From a virus, in the IMG/VR virus record IMGVR_UViG_3300046505_000019, positions 1-42,807 of that record: a DNA stretch of 42,807 bases. The stretch is one strand, 5' to 3'. Both the position numbers and the translations under genes were made by a program. The stretch's first letter is position 1. Each line of letters opens with the position of its first letter. Below, piece after piece: positions 35,621-42,807 of this stretch. The notes beneath the pieces are model-generated. The model saw only the letters and a program-made list of their open reading frames with translations, was not told where the DNA came from and ran no database searches.

Positions 35621-37572
35621 TAGCTAGGACTCAAAATGTTTAACTGCGCTGGTGTCATTCCACCCGAAACGCCGGGAGGACTCGGGTTTCCGCCTTTTCC
35701 CTGCTGAGGCGGAGGCGGTTGCATCGCGGGCATAAACATCTCGTCAACATTCTTCTGCCCCAACAATTTTGCCATCTGCTTGAATGCCCAGACAGGATTA
35801 AAGAATTTAGCATCCTGAGCTTTGACGGCTCCAATCTGAAGGGCTTGGGTTAGTTGTCCATTGGCCTGACTCCCAAGCTCGGTAATCGTTTTCAGTTGAG
35901 ATAACTGGTTCTGCTTGTTCGTCCCGACGTTCGCTGACAGGTCGAAATCCCCTTGAATCACGATGCTTGGACGCGGCCCTACGTGATTGCCTTTGTCGTC
36001 TTTGACGAACTTCCATCCCAAAACCCTCCCCGTCACCTGTTCAATCAGGGTGTCCGATTCGTATTCCTGCTCAAGACGGAGTAACATCCTAAGCATCGGA
36101 AGAATCCCCGTCTGGGTGAAGTTTCGAATCACCATGTTCATTTTCTTGTTGGCATTGGTGGATTGAGTGCTTGAAGCTGTTGCACTCTGATCCTCACTGC
36201 CGGGCTGAGATGAGCCCATCTGATCCGGCCCGATAGAGGATATTTCCGTGTAAAGCTGGTCAGTTCTCTGTTGCCCCGGTAAACTGATTGGGATAGGATT
36301 AGCAATTTCCATCTCTCGGATCGCTTCAGGTCCGATATCATTGCCTTGCACCACCCCTCCTATTTTCCTGACCATCAAGGCCAGTAAATCCACGTTGGCC
36401 CCACGATTGACTAGGACTGGCGGTCGCAGGGCTCTCGCACTAGCTTCACGCTCGGAATTGAATCGCGCATTCGTTTCCTTTTGGAGTCCCTCAGTAACTT
36501 GAGGGAGGTCTTTGCCATACATTCCGTGAGCTTCTGGGAAAGCTGTTCCCACGACAAAGGGAGGCCGGACGGGTTCCGTGGGATCGAATTGATAGGGAAG
36601 CTCATTTTTTACCCATCCTCGCATTAACGCCATCGGGCGTTCGGCTGAGCCGCCTAAAACGAATGATCCGCTTTCGAGATATCCAAACTTGCCGGGTTGC
36701 AAGTCCCAGCACTCATACACCCAGATATACTGCTGTTCCTGAATGTCCTCCGGCGCACCGCTGAAGGGCGAACCCTGATTCAAACTGCGTTGCATCTTAA
36801 TCAAGTCGGTGCCGGGGAATGTTCCAGCCCACGGAATCAAATCGACGTTCTTGTACCCGCGCTTTGTGCAATAGTCACGGCTCCGTTTGACGCGGTGAAC
36901 GATAGGATTTTTCCAGTAGTCTTTCCATGTGGACTCGAAATGCAGGAACACATCCTCATAAGGAATGCACTCGACGATGGGGCTGAAAAACTGAACCAAC
37001 TCCTCGAAATCAGCGTCCTTCGACGGCGGCGGGACTTCGTTGGCGTTCTCATCGACAATGAATTTGCGGCCTTCCTTCTTGACGATTTTGAACCGGGGAT
37101 AGACCTTGAAAATACCGACCTTGTTCTTGATCGCATCCTGACTGGCCTCGTACACTTCCTGATAGCTTTGAATCGGATGGTCGTTCAAGCGGTAGTTGAT
37201 GAGAGCTTTTACAATCTCCAATGTTTCACGTGGAACATTCTTCCAACTCCGAATCGAAGCAAATTCTTCCACGTCAAAGAACAGCTGTTCCAGAACTTCC
37301 TCGTGCATCCTCTGAACTTGAGCGTACGTTTTGGGGATGAAAATACGGGGAACGCCAAGGAACTCGGAATGGGCTAGTTCTTTCTTATCGAATTTGCTAT
37401 CATATAAATCTTGAGACTTAGCCCACTGAAATTCTATGAGATTACGAACATTGCGAGACATACGAATAATATCAATACCTCTTCGGATAAGCTTATGGTC
37501 TTCTGTGCCAGCTTTACCTATGTACTCAATTTCGTTATCCGCAGGAAAAGAAACAGAGACATCCCCACTCAT
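35620..37572 (-). CDS. portal protein (650 aa)
   Basis: Start ATG 37572 (MSGDVSVSFPADNEIEYIGK) with GGAG upstream; the antisense HNH gene begins 12 bases away. It has FIPKTYAQVQRMHEEVLEQL, WVYECWDLQPGKFGYLESGS, PFVVGTAFPEAHGMYGKDLP and a crown region with RLEQEYESDTLIEQVTGRVL, in the usual order of podovirus portals. Pro/Gly/Gln-rich tail. It forms the dodecameric DNA channel and docks the terminase. Length is normal for the group. Confidence 0.75.
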   Translation of the reverse strand: MSGDVSVSFPADNEIEYIGKAGTEDHKLIRRGIDIIRMSRNVRNLIEFQWAKSQDLYDSKFDKKELAHSEFLGVPRIFIPKTYAQVQRMHEEVLEQLFFDVEEFASIRSWKNVPRETLEIVKALINYRLNDHPIQSYQEVYEASQDAIKNKVGIFKVYPRFKIVKKEGRKFIVDENANEVPPPSKDADFEELVQFFSPIVECIPYEDVFLHFESTWKDYWKNPIVHRVKRSRDYCTKRGYKNVDLIPWAGTFPGTDLIKMQRSLNQGSPFSGAPEDIQEQQYIWVYECWDLQPGKFGYLESGSFVLGGSAERPMALMRGWVKNELPYQFDPTEPVRPPFVVGTAFPEAHGMYGKDLPQVTEGLQKETNARFNSEREASARALRPPVLVNRGANVDLLALMVRKIGGVVQGNDIGPEAIREMEIANPIPISLPGQQRTDQLYTEISSIGPDQMGSSQPGSEDQSATASSTQSTNANKKMNMVIRNFTQTGILPMLRMLLRLEQEYESDTLIEQVTGRVLGWKFVKDDKGNHVGPRPSIVIQGDFDLSANVGTNKQNQLSQLKTITELGSQANGQLTQALQIGAVKAQDAKFFNPVWAFKQMAKLLGQKNVDEMFMPAMQPPPPQQGKGGNPSPPGVSGGMTPAQLNILSPS

Positions 37573-37583
37573 AAGGAGACTCC

Positions 37584-38126
37584 ATGCCAAGAGGACGAAT
37601 CAGGAAATATCCAATTAGCCATTGTATAGATTGCGGAGTTATATTGTCGTGCTGGTATGTCAAACGATGCCATCCATGTCAAGGAAAACAGAAACGATGC
37701 AAAAATCCCACGGAAAGATTCTGGCAAGGAATCGAAAAAACAAGCGAAACCGGATGCTGGTTTTGGAAAGATGCTAGATCGAAAGCTGGGTATGGCCAAT
37801 TCCGTGTCAACGACAAACTGATTTATGCCCATCGTTTTTCGTATGAAATTCATCATGGAAAAATCCCAAAAGGAGGTAACATCTGCCATACTTGCGATAA
37901 CCCATCCTGTAATCAACCCTTGCATTTGTTTCTTGGAACGCATCGCATTAATATGGAAGATGCCGCCATCAAAGGACATTTTGCGAAACGCTTCACAGAG
38001 TCTGATATTAAATGGATTCGAGAAAATTACAAATATGGACAAGGAGCTTCTATCGCTCGAAAATTTGGAGTTTCGACTACGGCTATTTATCTGATTCTTA
38101 AAAAGATTAATTGGAAACATATTTAA
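37584..38126 (+). CDS. HNH homing endonuclease with N-terminal zinc ribbon (180 aa)
   Basis: ATG 37584 behind AAGGAGACTCC. N-terminal CIDCG and CHPC form a zinc ribbon absent from the other copy; then CWFWKDARSKAGYGQFRV, AHRFSYEIHHGKIPKG and the HNH core CHTCDNPSCNQPLHLFLGT; the end is an HTH (SIARKFGVSTTAIYLILKK). It is antisense in the junction between large terminase and portal genes, and its 3' end overlaps the terminase stop. Paralogue of 22592-23047. Confidence 0.85.
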   Translation: MPRGRIRKYPISHCIDCGVILSCWYVKRCHPCQGKQKRCKNPTERFWQGIEKTSETGCWFWKDARSKAGYGQFRVNDKLIYAHRFSYEIHHGKIPKGGNICHTCDNPSCNQPLHLFLGTHRINMEDAAIKGHFAKRFTESDIKWIRENYKYGQGASIARKFGVSTTAIYLILKKINWKHI

Positions 38127-39877
38127 GCGTACATCGCCTCCACCGCTTCTTCAGCGGCCCTGAAGTCTTTGCTTTCGGGAGCTTCTAACGGATACCACCG
38201 CAATGGCGACTGAAGGATGTACCGTAACGCCGCGTGATGGTCATGCTTGCCTTCCGCTATCGAATCCTTCGGGCCACGAGTGTCCTCGTTGGCATAAGTA
38301 TCACGCTGAAGCGTGCGGAAACTGTGGATTAATTCCTGATTCTCCGGCCTGTCTATAATCTTAATCCGAGGCGTTTCTGAATCTCGCCCGATAAGAAGTT
38401 GCCGTATAATATCGACCCCTGCGAGAATCGAGCCTTTATAGGCGTCAGCTTTTTTAAGGTTCGGGATAGGATGCTCACCTTTGGTAAGGATTTTCCAGGC
38501 ATTGATGTTATCGAAAGCTGTCCTGTCGGAGTCGGCGTGAGGATCACATTTCCCGAAACCATAACGGTAAAATCCGAGTATTCGATTAAGATCATGTTTC
38601 ACATCCTTCAAAGTTTTATCACCCCTGTAGCACCGATCCACAAACACCGTCTCGTCACGGTCTACGGCAACGACGACAGCCGCCGTCGCTTTAACTTCGT
38701 GAGGGTCCAGACCCAGAAAAGCCACGTACTGCAAGAAAGGACAATCGGGCGCGTGGGGAAGGTCTCGAATGTCCACAGATAAATCGCCGTAATGAGCGGA
38801 AGCACAATGGCAATCCAGATACTCACCTTGATGAAGGCCAAGTTTCTCCGGCGCAATAACATGAACTCGTCTTTTGAAATAACTTCCATACACCAGCCCC
38901 GAAAGGGAAATCCATTCCCCGAGTAGACGCATCTTCAATTCATCGTATTTCTTGATGTTCTTGCAGATTTCTCTGAGTGTTTCTAAATTCGCCTTGGGAT
39001 TTGAAATGCTACAAAGCTGAAACCATCGCACAGAGTTCGTGCCCTGTATGGCGTCCTTGTTCCAGAGCCGATCATAAACCCACGACAGACCGTTCGTAGG
39101 AGTCATCCCGAACGCAATGTCCAAGTGATCGCTCGTTACAAATCGCAGGAGGTTCTCGTCGAAGATATCCTCCCGTGGCTCCTCGTCATAACGAACTCGG
39201 TCAATGGGCGGCCCCTGGAATGTGCCTACCTCAGCGTTATTCGTCATGAGTTCGATGGTAGCGCAAATCTGTTTTTCTTCGGGATGAATAAGCGTCAATT
39301 GCATCTTCTCGGCACTCCAGCTCTTTTCCCACCGACCATCTATAAGGTAAGAGCGTGGAGTCCAGCGCATCAGATTCGGCAAGTTGTGTTTCAAAATCCC
39401 GTTCTGGTAGTCTTCACAGACCACGCGGATACGGTTGAATTTCTTCTTCGGGAGTTTCGACTCAGGATAAATCCCCTGAAGACTCTGGGGAATTTTGCGC
39501 GTCGCTTTGATCAAATCTTCGATAGTACAGGTGGTCGTCTTTGAACTCTGGTTGCCCCCAGAGACGCCGATGATATTGGCTTCACAGGCGTGAACATCCA
39601 TCGCACTATCGAGACGGGTGGGAATGTCCTCGGGGTGGAGGAATTCTCGGAGGAAGGCCCGTTGAAGATCAGAAAGAGTGTTTTGCGTCGGCTGGTAAAA
39701 CCAGAACGGGTCCTGCCCCTTTAACGCTTCCAACTCCTGCTCAACCGCCGCCGCCATCTCCGCCAATTCAGCTTTATGACGAGCCCTCTCCTCGGGAGTC
39801 ATCTTCGCTAACTCTTTAACCCCCTTGGCGATCCTCCGTCGTTCTCGGACGGGAATGATGTTGGAGGCCGTGGTCAT
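38123..39877 (-). CDS. terL: terminase large subunit (584 aa)
   Basis: ATPase: Walker A GGNQSSKT (107-114), Walker B RVRYDEE (227-233). RNase-H-like nuclease: FLGLDPHEVK (D391), KCDPHAD (D445) and KHDHHAALRY (D546). It packages DNA into the prohead through the portal. Between the domains, residues 355-379 hold several Cys and His (DCHCASAH, then HAPDC), a possible zinc insertion. ATGA-coupled to the small gene upstream; the stop overlaps the antisense HNH gene. Confidence 0.9.
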   Translation of the reverse strand: MTTASNIIPVRERRRIAKGVKELAKMTPEERARHKAELAEMAAAVEQELEALKGQDPFWFYQPTQNTLSDLQRAFLREFLHPEDIPTRLDSAMDVHACEANIIGVSGGNQSSKTTTCTIEDLIKATRKIPQSLQGIYPESKLPKKKFNRIRVVCEDYQNGILKHNLPNLMRWTPRSYLIDGRWEKSWSAEKMQLTLIHPEEKQICATIELMTNNAEVGTFQGPPIDRVRYDEEPREDIFDENLLRFVTSDHLDIAFGMTPTNGLSWVYDRLWNKDAIQGTNSVRWFQLCSISNPKANLETLREICKNIKKYDELKMRLLGEWISLSGLVYGSYFKRRVHVIAPEKLGLHQGEYLDCHCASAHYGDLSVDIRDLPHAPDCPFLQYVAFLGLDPHEVKATAAVVVAVDRDETVFVDRCYRGDKTLKDVKHDLNRILGFYRYGFGKCDPHADSDRTAFDNINAWKILTKGEHPIPNLKKADAYKGSILAGVDIIRQLLIGRDSETPRIKIIDRPENQELIHSFRTLQRDTYANEDTRGPKDSIAEGKHDHHAALRYILQSPLRWYPLEAPESKDFRAAEEAVEAMYA

Positions 39878-40143
39878 TCAACGTCGAAAGAAGTTTCCTG
39901 CTCGGCCTTCGCTTCTTCAGGACTCCAATACTTCGTGTAGGAAAGAAGGACACGCCCTCTTTTCGCATGAAAGTTCTTCGGCATCCCCTTCCCACCCTCC
40001 TGCCCGTTCAAATCGCCCAGATGCACCACCACAGGAGTCTGCCGCTCCGCGTCGTTCTTCTCAATGGGGTATCTGGCGTTCATCTTAAATGGACGACCGG
40101 CACCTTCCACATTCTGATACTCTTCGCGTTTCTTCTGAATCAT
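39874..40143 (-). CDS. hypothetical protein upstream of the large terminase (89 aa)
   Basis: ATGA-coupled on both sides. Basic N-terminus, central beta segment (RQTPVVVHLGDLNGQEGGKG), acidic tail (SPEEAKAEQETSFDVE). Small genes here may assist packaging. No family recognised. Confidence 0.55.
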   Translation of the reverse strand: MIQKKREEYQNVEGAGRPFKMNARYPIEKNDAERQTPVVVHLGDLNGQEGGKGMPKNFHAKRGRVLLSYTKYWSPEEAKAEQETSFDVE

Positions 40144-40394
40144 AACCCAAACCTCCCTGACGAAAATTTCCCATATTCTGTCTTCCCCGACTTCGGACCC
40201 TTGACATGGTTTGGCGTATGATCGGACTCGGGAGCCTTCAGGCTAAACGGGTCTTGCGTGAAGTTGCCGTCCAAAATGTCAGGATGCTCGTCGTTGGCCT
40301 CATACCGCTCCTGCGGTTCCGGCATCGGAGGTTCTGTGCGCCCTTCTTCATCGCGGCCTATCGGACCCTTAATCGGCACTCGTTCTGGTTTCAT
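40140..40394 (-). CDS. hypothetical polar protein (84 aa)
   Basis: ATG 40394 behind AGGAGGAATAATTT. Rich in Pro, Glu, Asp, Lys and Gly (GRDEEGRTEPPMPEPQERYE), so probably disordered. ATGA overlap with the next gene. Possibly a virion decoration or packaging accessory protein. Confidence 0.5.
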   Translation of the reverse strand: MKPERVPIKGPIGRDEEGRTEPPMPEPQERYEANDEHPDILDGNFTQDPFSLKAPESDHTPNHVKGPKSGKTEYGKFSSGRFGL

Positions 40395-40406
40395 AAATTA
40401 TTCCTC

Positions 40407-42227
40407 CTACTGCGTCTTCCCGATGACCTTCATCCCGAAGTTCAACGCCCCAGTCGTCGGAGGAATCACCTTCGCTCCGAAGAAACTGTAGTCCATGTGG
40501 TTCAAGTCGTACACATTCACTGTCCCCGTCGCCACATACGTCGAATACGTCGCACTGCTGATCGCGATGTTGTTCACCGTCGTCGTAAACGGTACCCAGT
40601 TGATCGCGTCATCCGACACCACAAACTGCCAGCTCGGCGTTCCCGTAATCGCTAACGGAGCCAACGTAAACGTGTCCGCCGTCGCCTTGGTCTGACTGGA
40701 TGTCAATGGCAACGCGTTCCCCAGCATCGCCTGAATCGTGCTGGATGCTAGAGAAATCGTGTTCGCCGTAAGATAAATGGGGTAGTATGTCGTCCCCCAC
40801 GTCAATCCAGTAATCGCCGTCGCACTCCCTGTGCTGTACAGCACAGGCAACGCCGTGTTGAATCCGTGATTCGGAATCGTCAACACCGTCCCCGTCCCGT
40901 TCACGAGCGTATATGCCGCACTCGTCCCGCCGCTGAACATACCCACCTGAGCTCCAGTCGTCGCACTCGATGACACTAACACCGACGGCGTAATCGCATT
41001 CGTTGTCACGGTCAACAGGAAACTATTCGGGGCCGTCCCCACCACCGTCGAAGTCGCACTCACAATTGCCCCAGCAGAAGTTAACGAGATCGTCTGGCTC
41101 GCCACTTGCGTTGCCCACGCCGTCACAATTGCCGCCGCCGTTGCGGTGTTGCTCGTCGCCGGATAATAACTGCTGTTCGCCGTCAGACACGCCCCGTTTA
41201 TGCACGTCACCGCATTACTCTGCCCACCACTCATCGTCAATGCCGCCGTAGAAATAGCCAAGGCGTTACTCGTTAACGTCGCAAACGAATTGCCCGCCGC
41301 GCCTGCTACCGTAGCCGTAGCACTCACTACCGTTCCCGCTGAAGCCGCCGTGATTCCGATGGTGTTTGAACTCGCCGCAATCTGTGCCGCCAAGTTCGTC
41401 GCCATCGCCGTCGTGTTGGCTCCCACATTGAACTGGTTCGCCGTCAACGAAGACACCGCCGCCACAAAGTTAGCCCCACCCACCGTCACCGTCACGGGAT
41501 TCACTCCGCCACTGAAAGCCGCTGTCGAAATCGCCGTCGGACTCGTGCTCGTTACGCTGTACGCATTACAAAATGTCCCGGATAACACGCACGTAATCGT
41601 CACCGTCGTGCTGGATGAATCCACACTCGCACGGATCCCATCCGCTAACGATGGAGCATTGTTGATGGCGGATGCTAAATTCACCGCCGTGTTCGTCGAT
41701 GTGTTGCCAGGAGCAACGTTGCCGCCAATCATGAATAACAAAGTTCCGGGCGGAGGACCTAAAATCGCAATCTGTGTCCCACTCACGTTCGATGACACCA
41801 CAACAACTCCGCTTCCGGCTACGCCAACCGCCACCGTCGTGCTCACCGCCGTGAATGTCCCGCTCGCCGTCGCCGTACTTAACCCCGTATAACTCGCTAC
41901 CGTCAATGTCGCCGTCGCTGCCTGCCCGTCCGTAAACGTCTGAGACGCTATCGTGTCCGAACTCACAATGGTTTCTACGCTGATGTAACTCGACCCATCA
42001 TCTCTGTAGAAGATCGTCGGTGTCGAAACGGAAACCACGCCAGTCGTCGGATTCGTCACGCTGTAAACCGTTCCGTTCCCCTTCGCCATCGACCCCGCCG
42101 TCATCACGGGAGCCGCAATCAGGTAATCGTCAAAATCCACAAAGTTCTGATCGGCCCGCGCCATGGAACATAAAAATAGAGCGGCTGTCACCGCTCCACA
42201 AAATCCTGCAAATTTTTTCAGGTTCAT
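40407..42227 (-). CDS. secreted repeat protein of the late operon (606 aa)
   Basis: The start at ATG 42227 overlaps the previous stop (ATGA) and gives a textbook Sec signal peptide (MNLKKFAGFCGAVTAALFLC ... ARA-DQ). The mature part repeats beta modules with shared phrases such as TNLAAQIAASSNTIGITAAS, GTVVSATATVAGAAGNSF and ALAISTAALTMSGG, as in phage tail or spike repeat domains. The C-terminal 150 residues differ (SWQFVVSDDAINWVPFTTTV). Probably a surface or virion-attached spike exported before assembly. Confidence 0.65.
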   Translation of the reverse strand: MNLKKFAGFCGAVTAALFLCSMARADQNFVDFDDYLIAAPVMTAGSMAKGNGTVYSVTNPTTGVVSVSTPTIFYRDDGSSYISVETIVSSDTIASQTFTDGQAATATLTVASYTGLSTATASGTFTAVSTTVAVGVAGSGVVVVSSNVSGTQIAILGPPPGTLLFMIGGNVAPGNTSTNTAVNLASAINNAPSLADGIRASVDSSSTTVTITCVLSGTFCNAYSVTSTSPTAISTAAFSGGVNPVTVTVGGANFVAAVSSLTANQFNVGANTTAMATNLAAQIAASSNTIGITAASAGTVVSATATVAGAAGNSFATLTSNALAISTAALTMSGGQSNAVTCINGACLTANSSYYPATSNTATAAAIVTAWATQVASQTISLTSAGAIVSATSTVVGTAPNSFLLTVTTNAITPSVLVSSSATTGAQVGMFSGGTSAAYTLVNGTGTVLTIPNHGFNTALPVLYSTGSATAITGLTWGTTYYPIYLTANTISLASSTIQAMLGNALPLTSSQTKATADTFTLAPLAITGTPSWQFVVSDDAINWVPFTTTVNNIAISSATYSTYVATGTVNVYDLNHMDYSFFGAKVIPPTTGALNFGMKVIGKTQ

Positions 42228-42388
42228 TTCATCGTCTCGCTCTCCGCTTCTGTTTTTAGACACACCGGATGCCATTCCCGTTTTCCCGCCCCACACACAC
42301 AAGGCCCTAACTGACTCACAATCTCACCCTTCCCGTTTGTCCGTAACAGGTACTCCGTCACCCTCGTCCGCATCGCCACCTCAGCCAT
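42224..42388 (-). CDS. small Cys/His protein (54 aa)
   Basis: ATG 42388 overlaps the end of the 159-aa gene by 8 bases; the stop overlaps the secreted protein start (ATGA). The end PCVCGAGKREWHPVCLKTE repeats the C-terminus of its upstream neighbour (PCLCGEQRLKWHPVCLKVK). The CxCG...WHPVC set could bind one zinc. The two genes look like a duplicated domain, here without the long N-terminal part. Confidence 0.65.
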   Translation of the reverse strand: MAEVAMRTRVTEYLLRTNGKGEIVSQLGPCVCGAGKREWHPVCLKTEAESETMK

Positions 42389-42807
42389 TGACCTTCACCT
42401 TCAAACACACCGGATGCCACTTCAACCTCTGCTCCCCGCACAAACACGGGCTTAACTCCGAAATCATCAGCCCCGACTGGCTCCCCGTTAACCGAAAAGG
42501 AACCTTGAACGGAACTTCCATCACCAACACCGCTTTCGGAGGGGGAGGCGGTTCTAAGTCAACGGCAACGGCCTCCGGCTTCGATTCCATCCCTTTCTTT
42601 TGGGCCTCGTGCCGCTCCAACGCTTCTCGCGTCGCCTTGTCCTCTGACGCATCCCTCTGCCACTGCCGCGCCTGTATCGCCTGCAACTTCGCCTTGCGCT
42701 CCGGCGTCATCGTGTCAATCACCGCCTGAACTTCAGGAGATACTTCTCGATGAGGCGGTTCCGCCACCGCCGTCTGCGATTGCCTCGCTAACCGACCCGC
42801 CTTCAGC
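42381..42807 (-). CDS. 3' part of the junction-crossing gene (5' end cut by the window)
   Basis: Same gene as 1-278: its start lies at 278 in the left copy. The piece here holds the helical middle (SPEVQAVIDTMTPERKAKLQ), a Pro-rich linker (DLEPPPPPKAV), a beta segment (VLVMEVPFKVPFRLTGS) and the PCLCG...WHPVCLK zinc-like end. It overlaps the next small gene by 8 bases. Function unknown. Confidence 0.8.
   Translation of the reverse strand, partial: LKAGRLARQSQTAVAEPPHREVSPEVQAVIDTMTPERKAKLQAIQARQWQRDASEDKATREALERHEAQKKGMESKPEAVAVDLEPPPPPKAVLVMEVPFKVPFRLTGSQSGLMISELSPCLCGEQRLKWHPVCLKVKVNG
42583..42807. repeat. right copy of the terminal direct repeat
   Basis: Identical to 1-225 except C at 42705 (A at 123). 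See the left copy. Confidence 0.95.

Noticed and set aside
41200-41892. Long plus-strand frame (230 aa) opposite the secreted repeat protein
   Set aside because: Low-complexity Ala/Val mirror of the Thr/Ser/Ala repeats on the minus strand; no ribosome binding site; the minus frame has a signal peptide and coupled start.
1-42807. Integrase, excisionase or lysogeny repressor genes
   Set aside because: None found on either strand; the RHH protein alone is not evidence of lysogeny.

Overview
This window is a complete, circularly permuted phage genome. The first 225 bases are repeated at the end (42583-42807) with one mismatch, so the unique unit is about 42,582 bp and the gene at the cut runs through the junction. 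A full morphogenesis set is visible: small and large terminase, portal, scaffold, an SU10-type (DUF5309) major capsid protein, connector and adaptor proteins, a collar fibre, and a run of Q/N-rich proteins placed like the T7 gp13-gp16 ejection proteins. There is no tape measure, tail tube or sheath gene, which points to a podovirus-like particle. I see no integrase or lysogeny control locus. The host cannot be named. Sec-type signal peptides on several fibre-like proteins and a YadA-like fibre suggest a diderm (Gram-negative) host. The wording of the fibre repeats recalls metagenomic Elusimicrobiota/Omnitrophota proteins, but that is only an impression.

Layout. (1) 1459-4954, plus strand: an early operon of 14 tiny genes, mostly joined by ATGA or TAATG overlaps and many Cys-rich. 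It lies behind a sigma70-like promoter (1379-1407) that contains a GTAAC-N4-GTTAC operator. (2) 4935-8458, minus strand: two small genes, an AT-rich block with a (TA)11 tract, a DUF3987-type helicase/primase-like ATPase and its partner, then a Mom-like DNA-modification gene coupled to a small Cys-rich gene, an arrangement like com-mom of phage Mu. (3) 8527-13420, plus strand: a ribbon-helix-helix regulator, small genes, a Sak4-like ATPase with a probable ssDNA-binding partner and a possible nuclease, a tRNA-Tyr(GTA), and membrane proteins. (4) 13417-42807 and on through the junction to 937, minus strand: the late operon. In the direction of transcription it runs: small terminase, small zinc-motif proteins, a secreted repeat protein, large terminase, portal, scaffold, capsid, a glycosyltransferase, connectors, collar fibre, ejection proteins, two very large signal-peptide-bearing fibres, and a lysis cassette (XhlA-like protein, DUF5675, holin-like protein, YiiX/NlpC-like amidase).

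Two free-standing HNH endonuclease genes sit antisense inside the late operon, one between portal and large terminase and one between the fibre block and the ejection proteins. No DNA or RNA polymerase gene is visible, so the phage probably uses host polymerases together with its own helicase and recombinase set.

Most unusual points: the com-mom-like pair with a C8 tract at the junction; the Sec-signalled fibre proteins, two of whose neighbours share a C-terminal GTGG tag; a glycosyltransferase placed just behind an intrinsic terminator downstream of the capsid gene; and a virion-operon protein built of six Trp-led decapeptides. Intergenic stretches over 300 bases: only 975-1378, described below.
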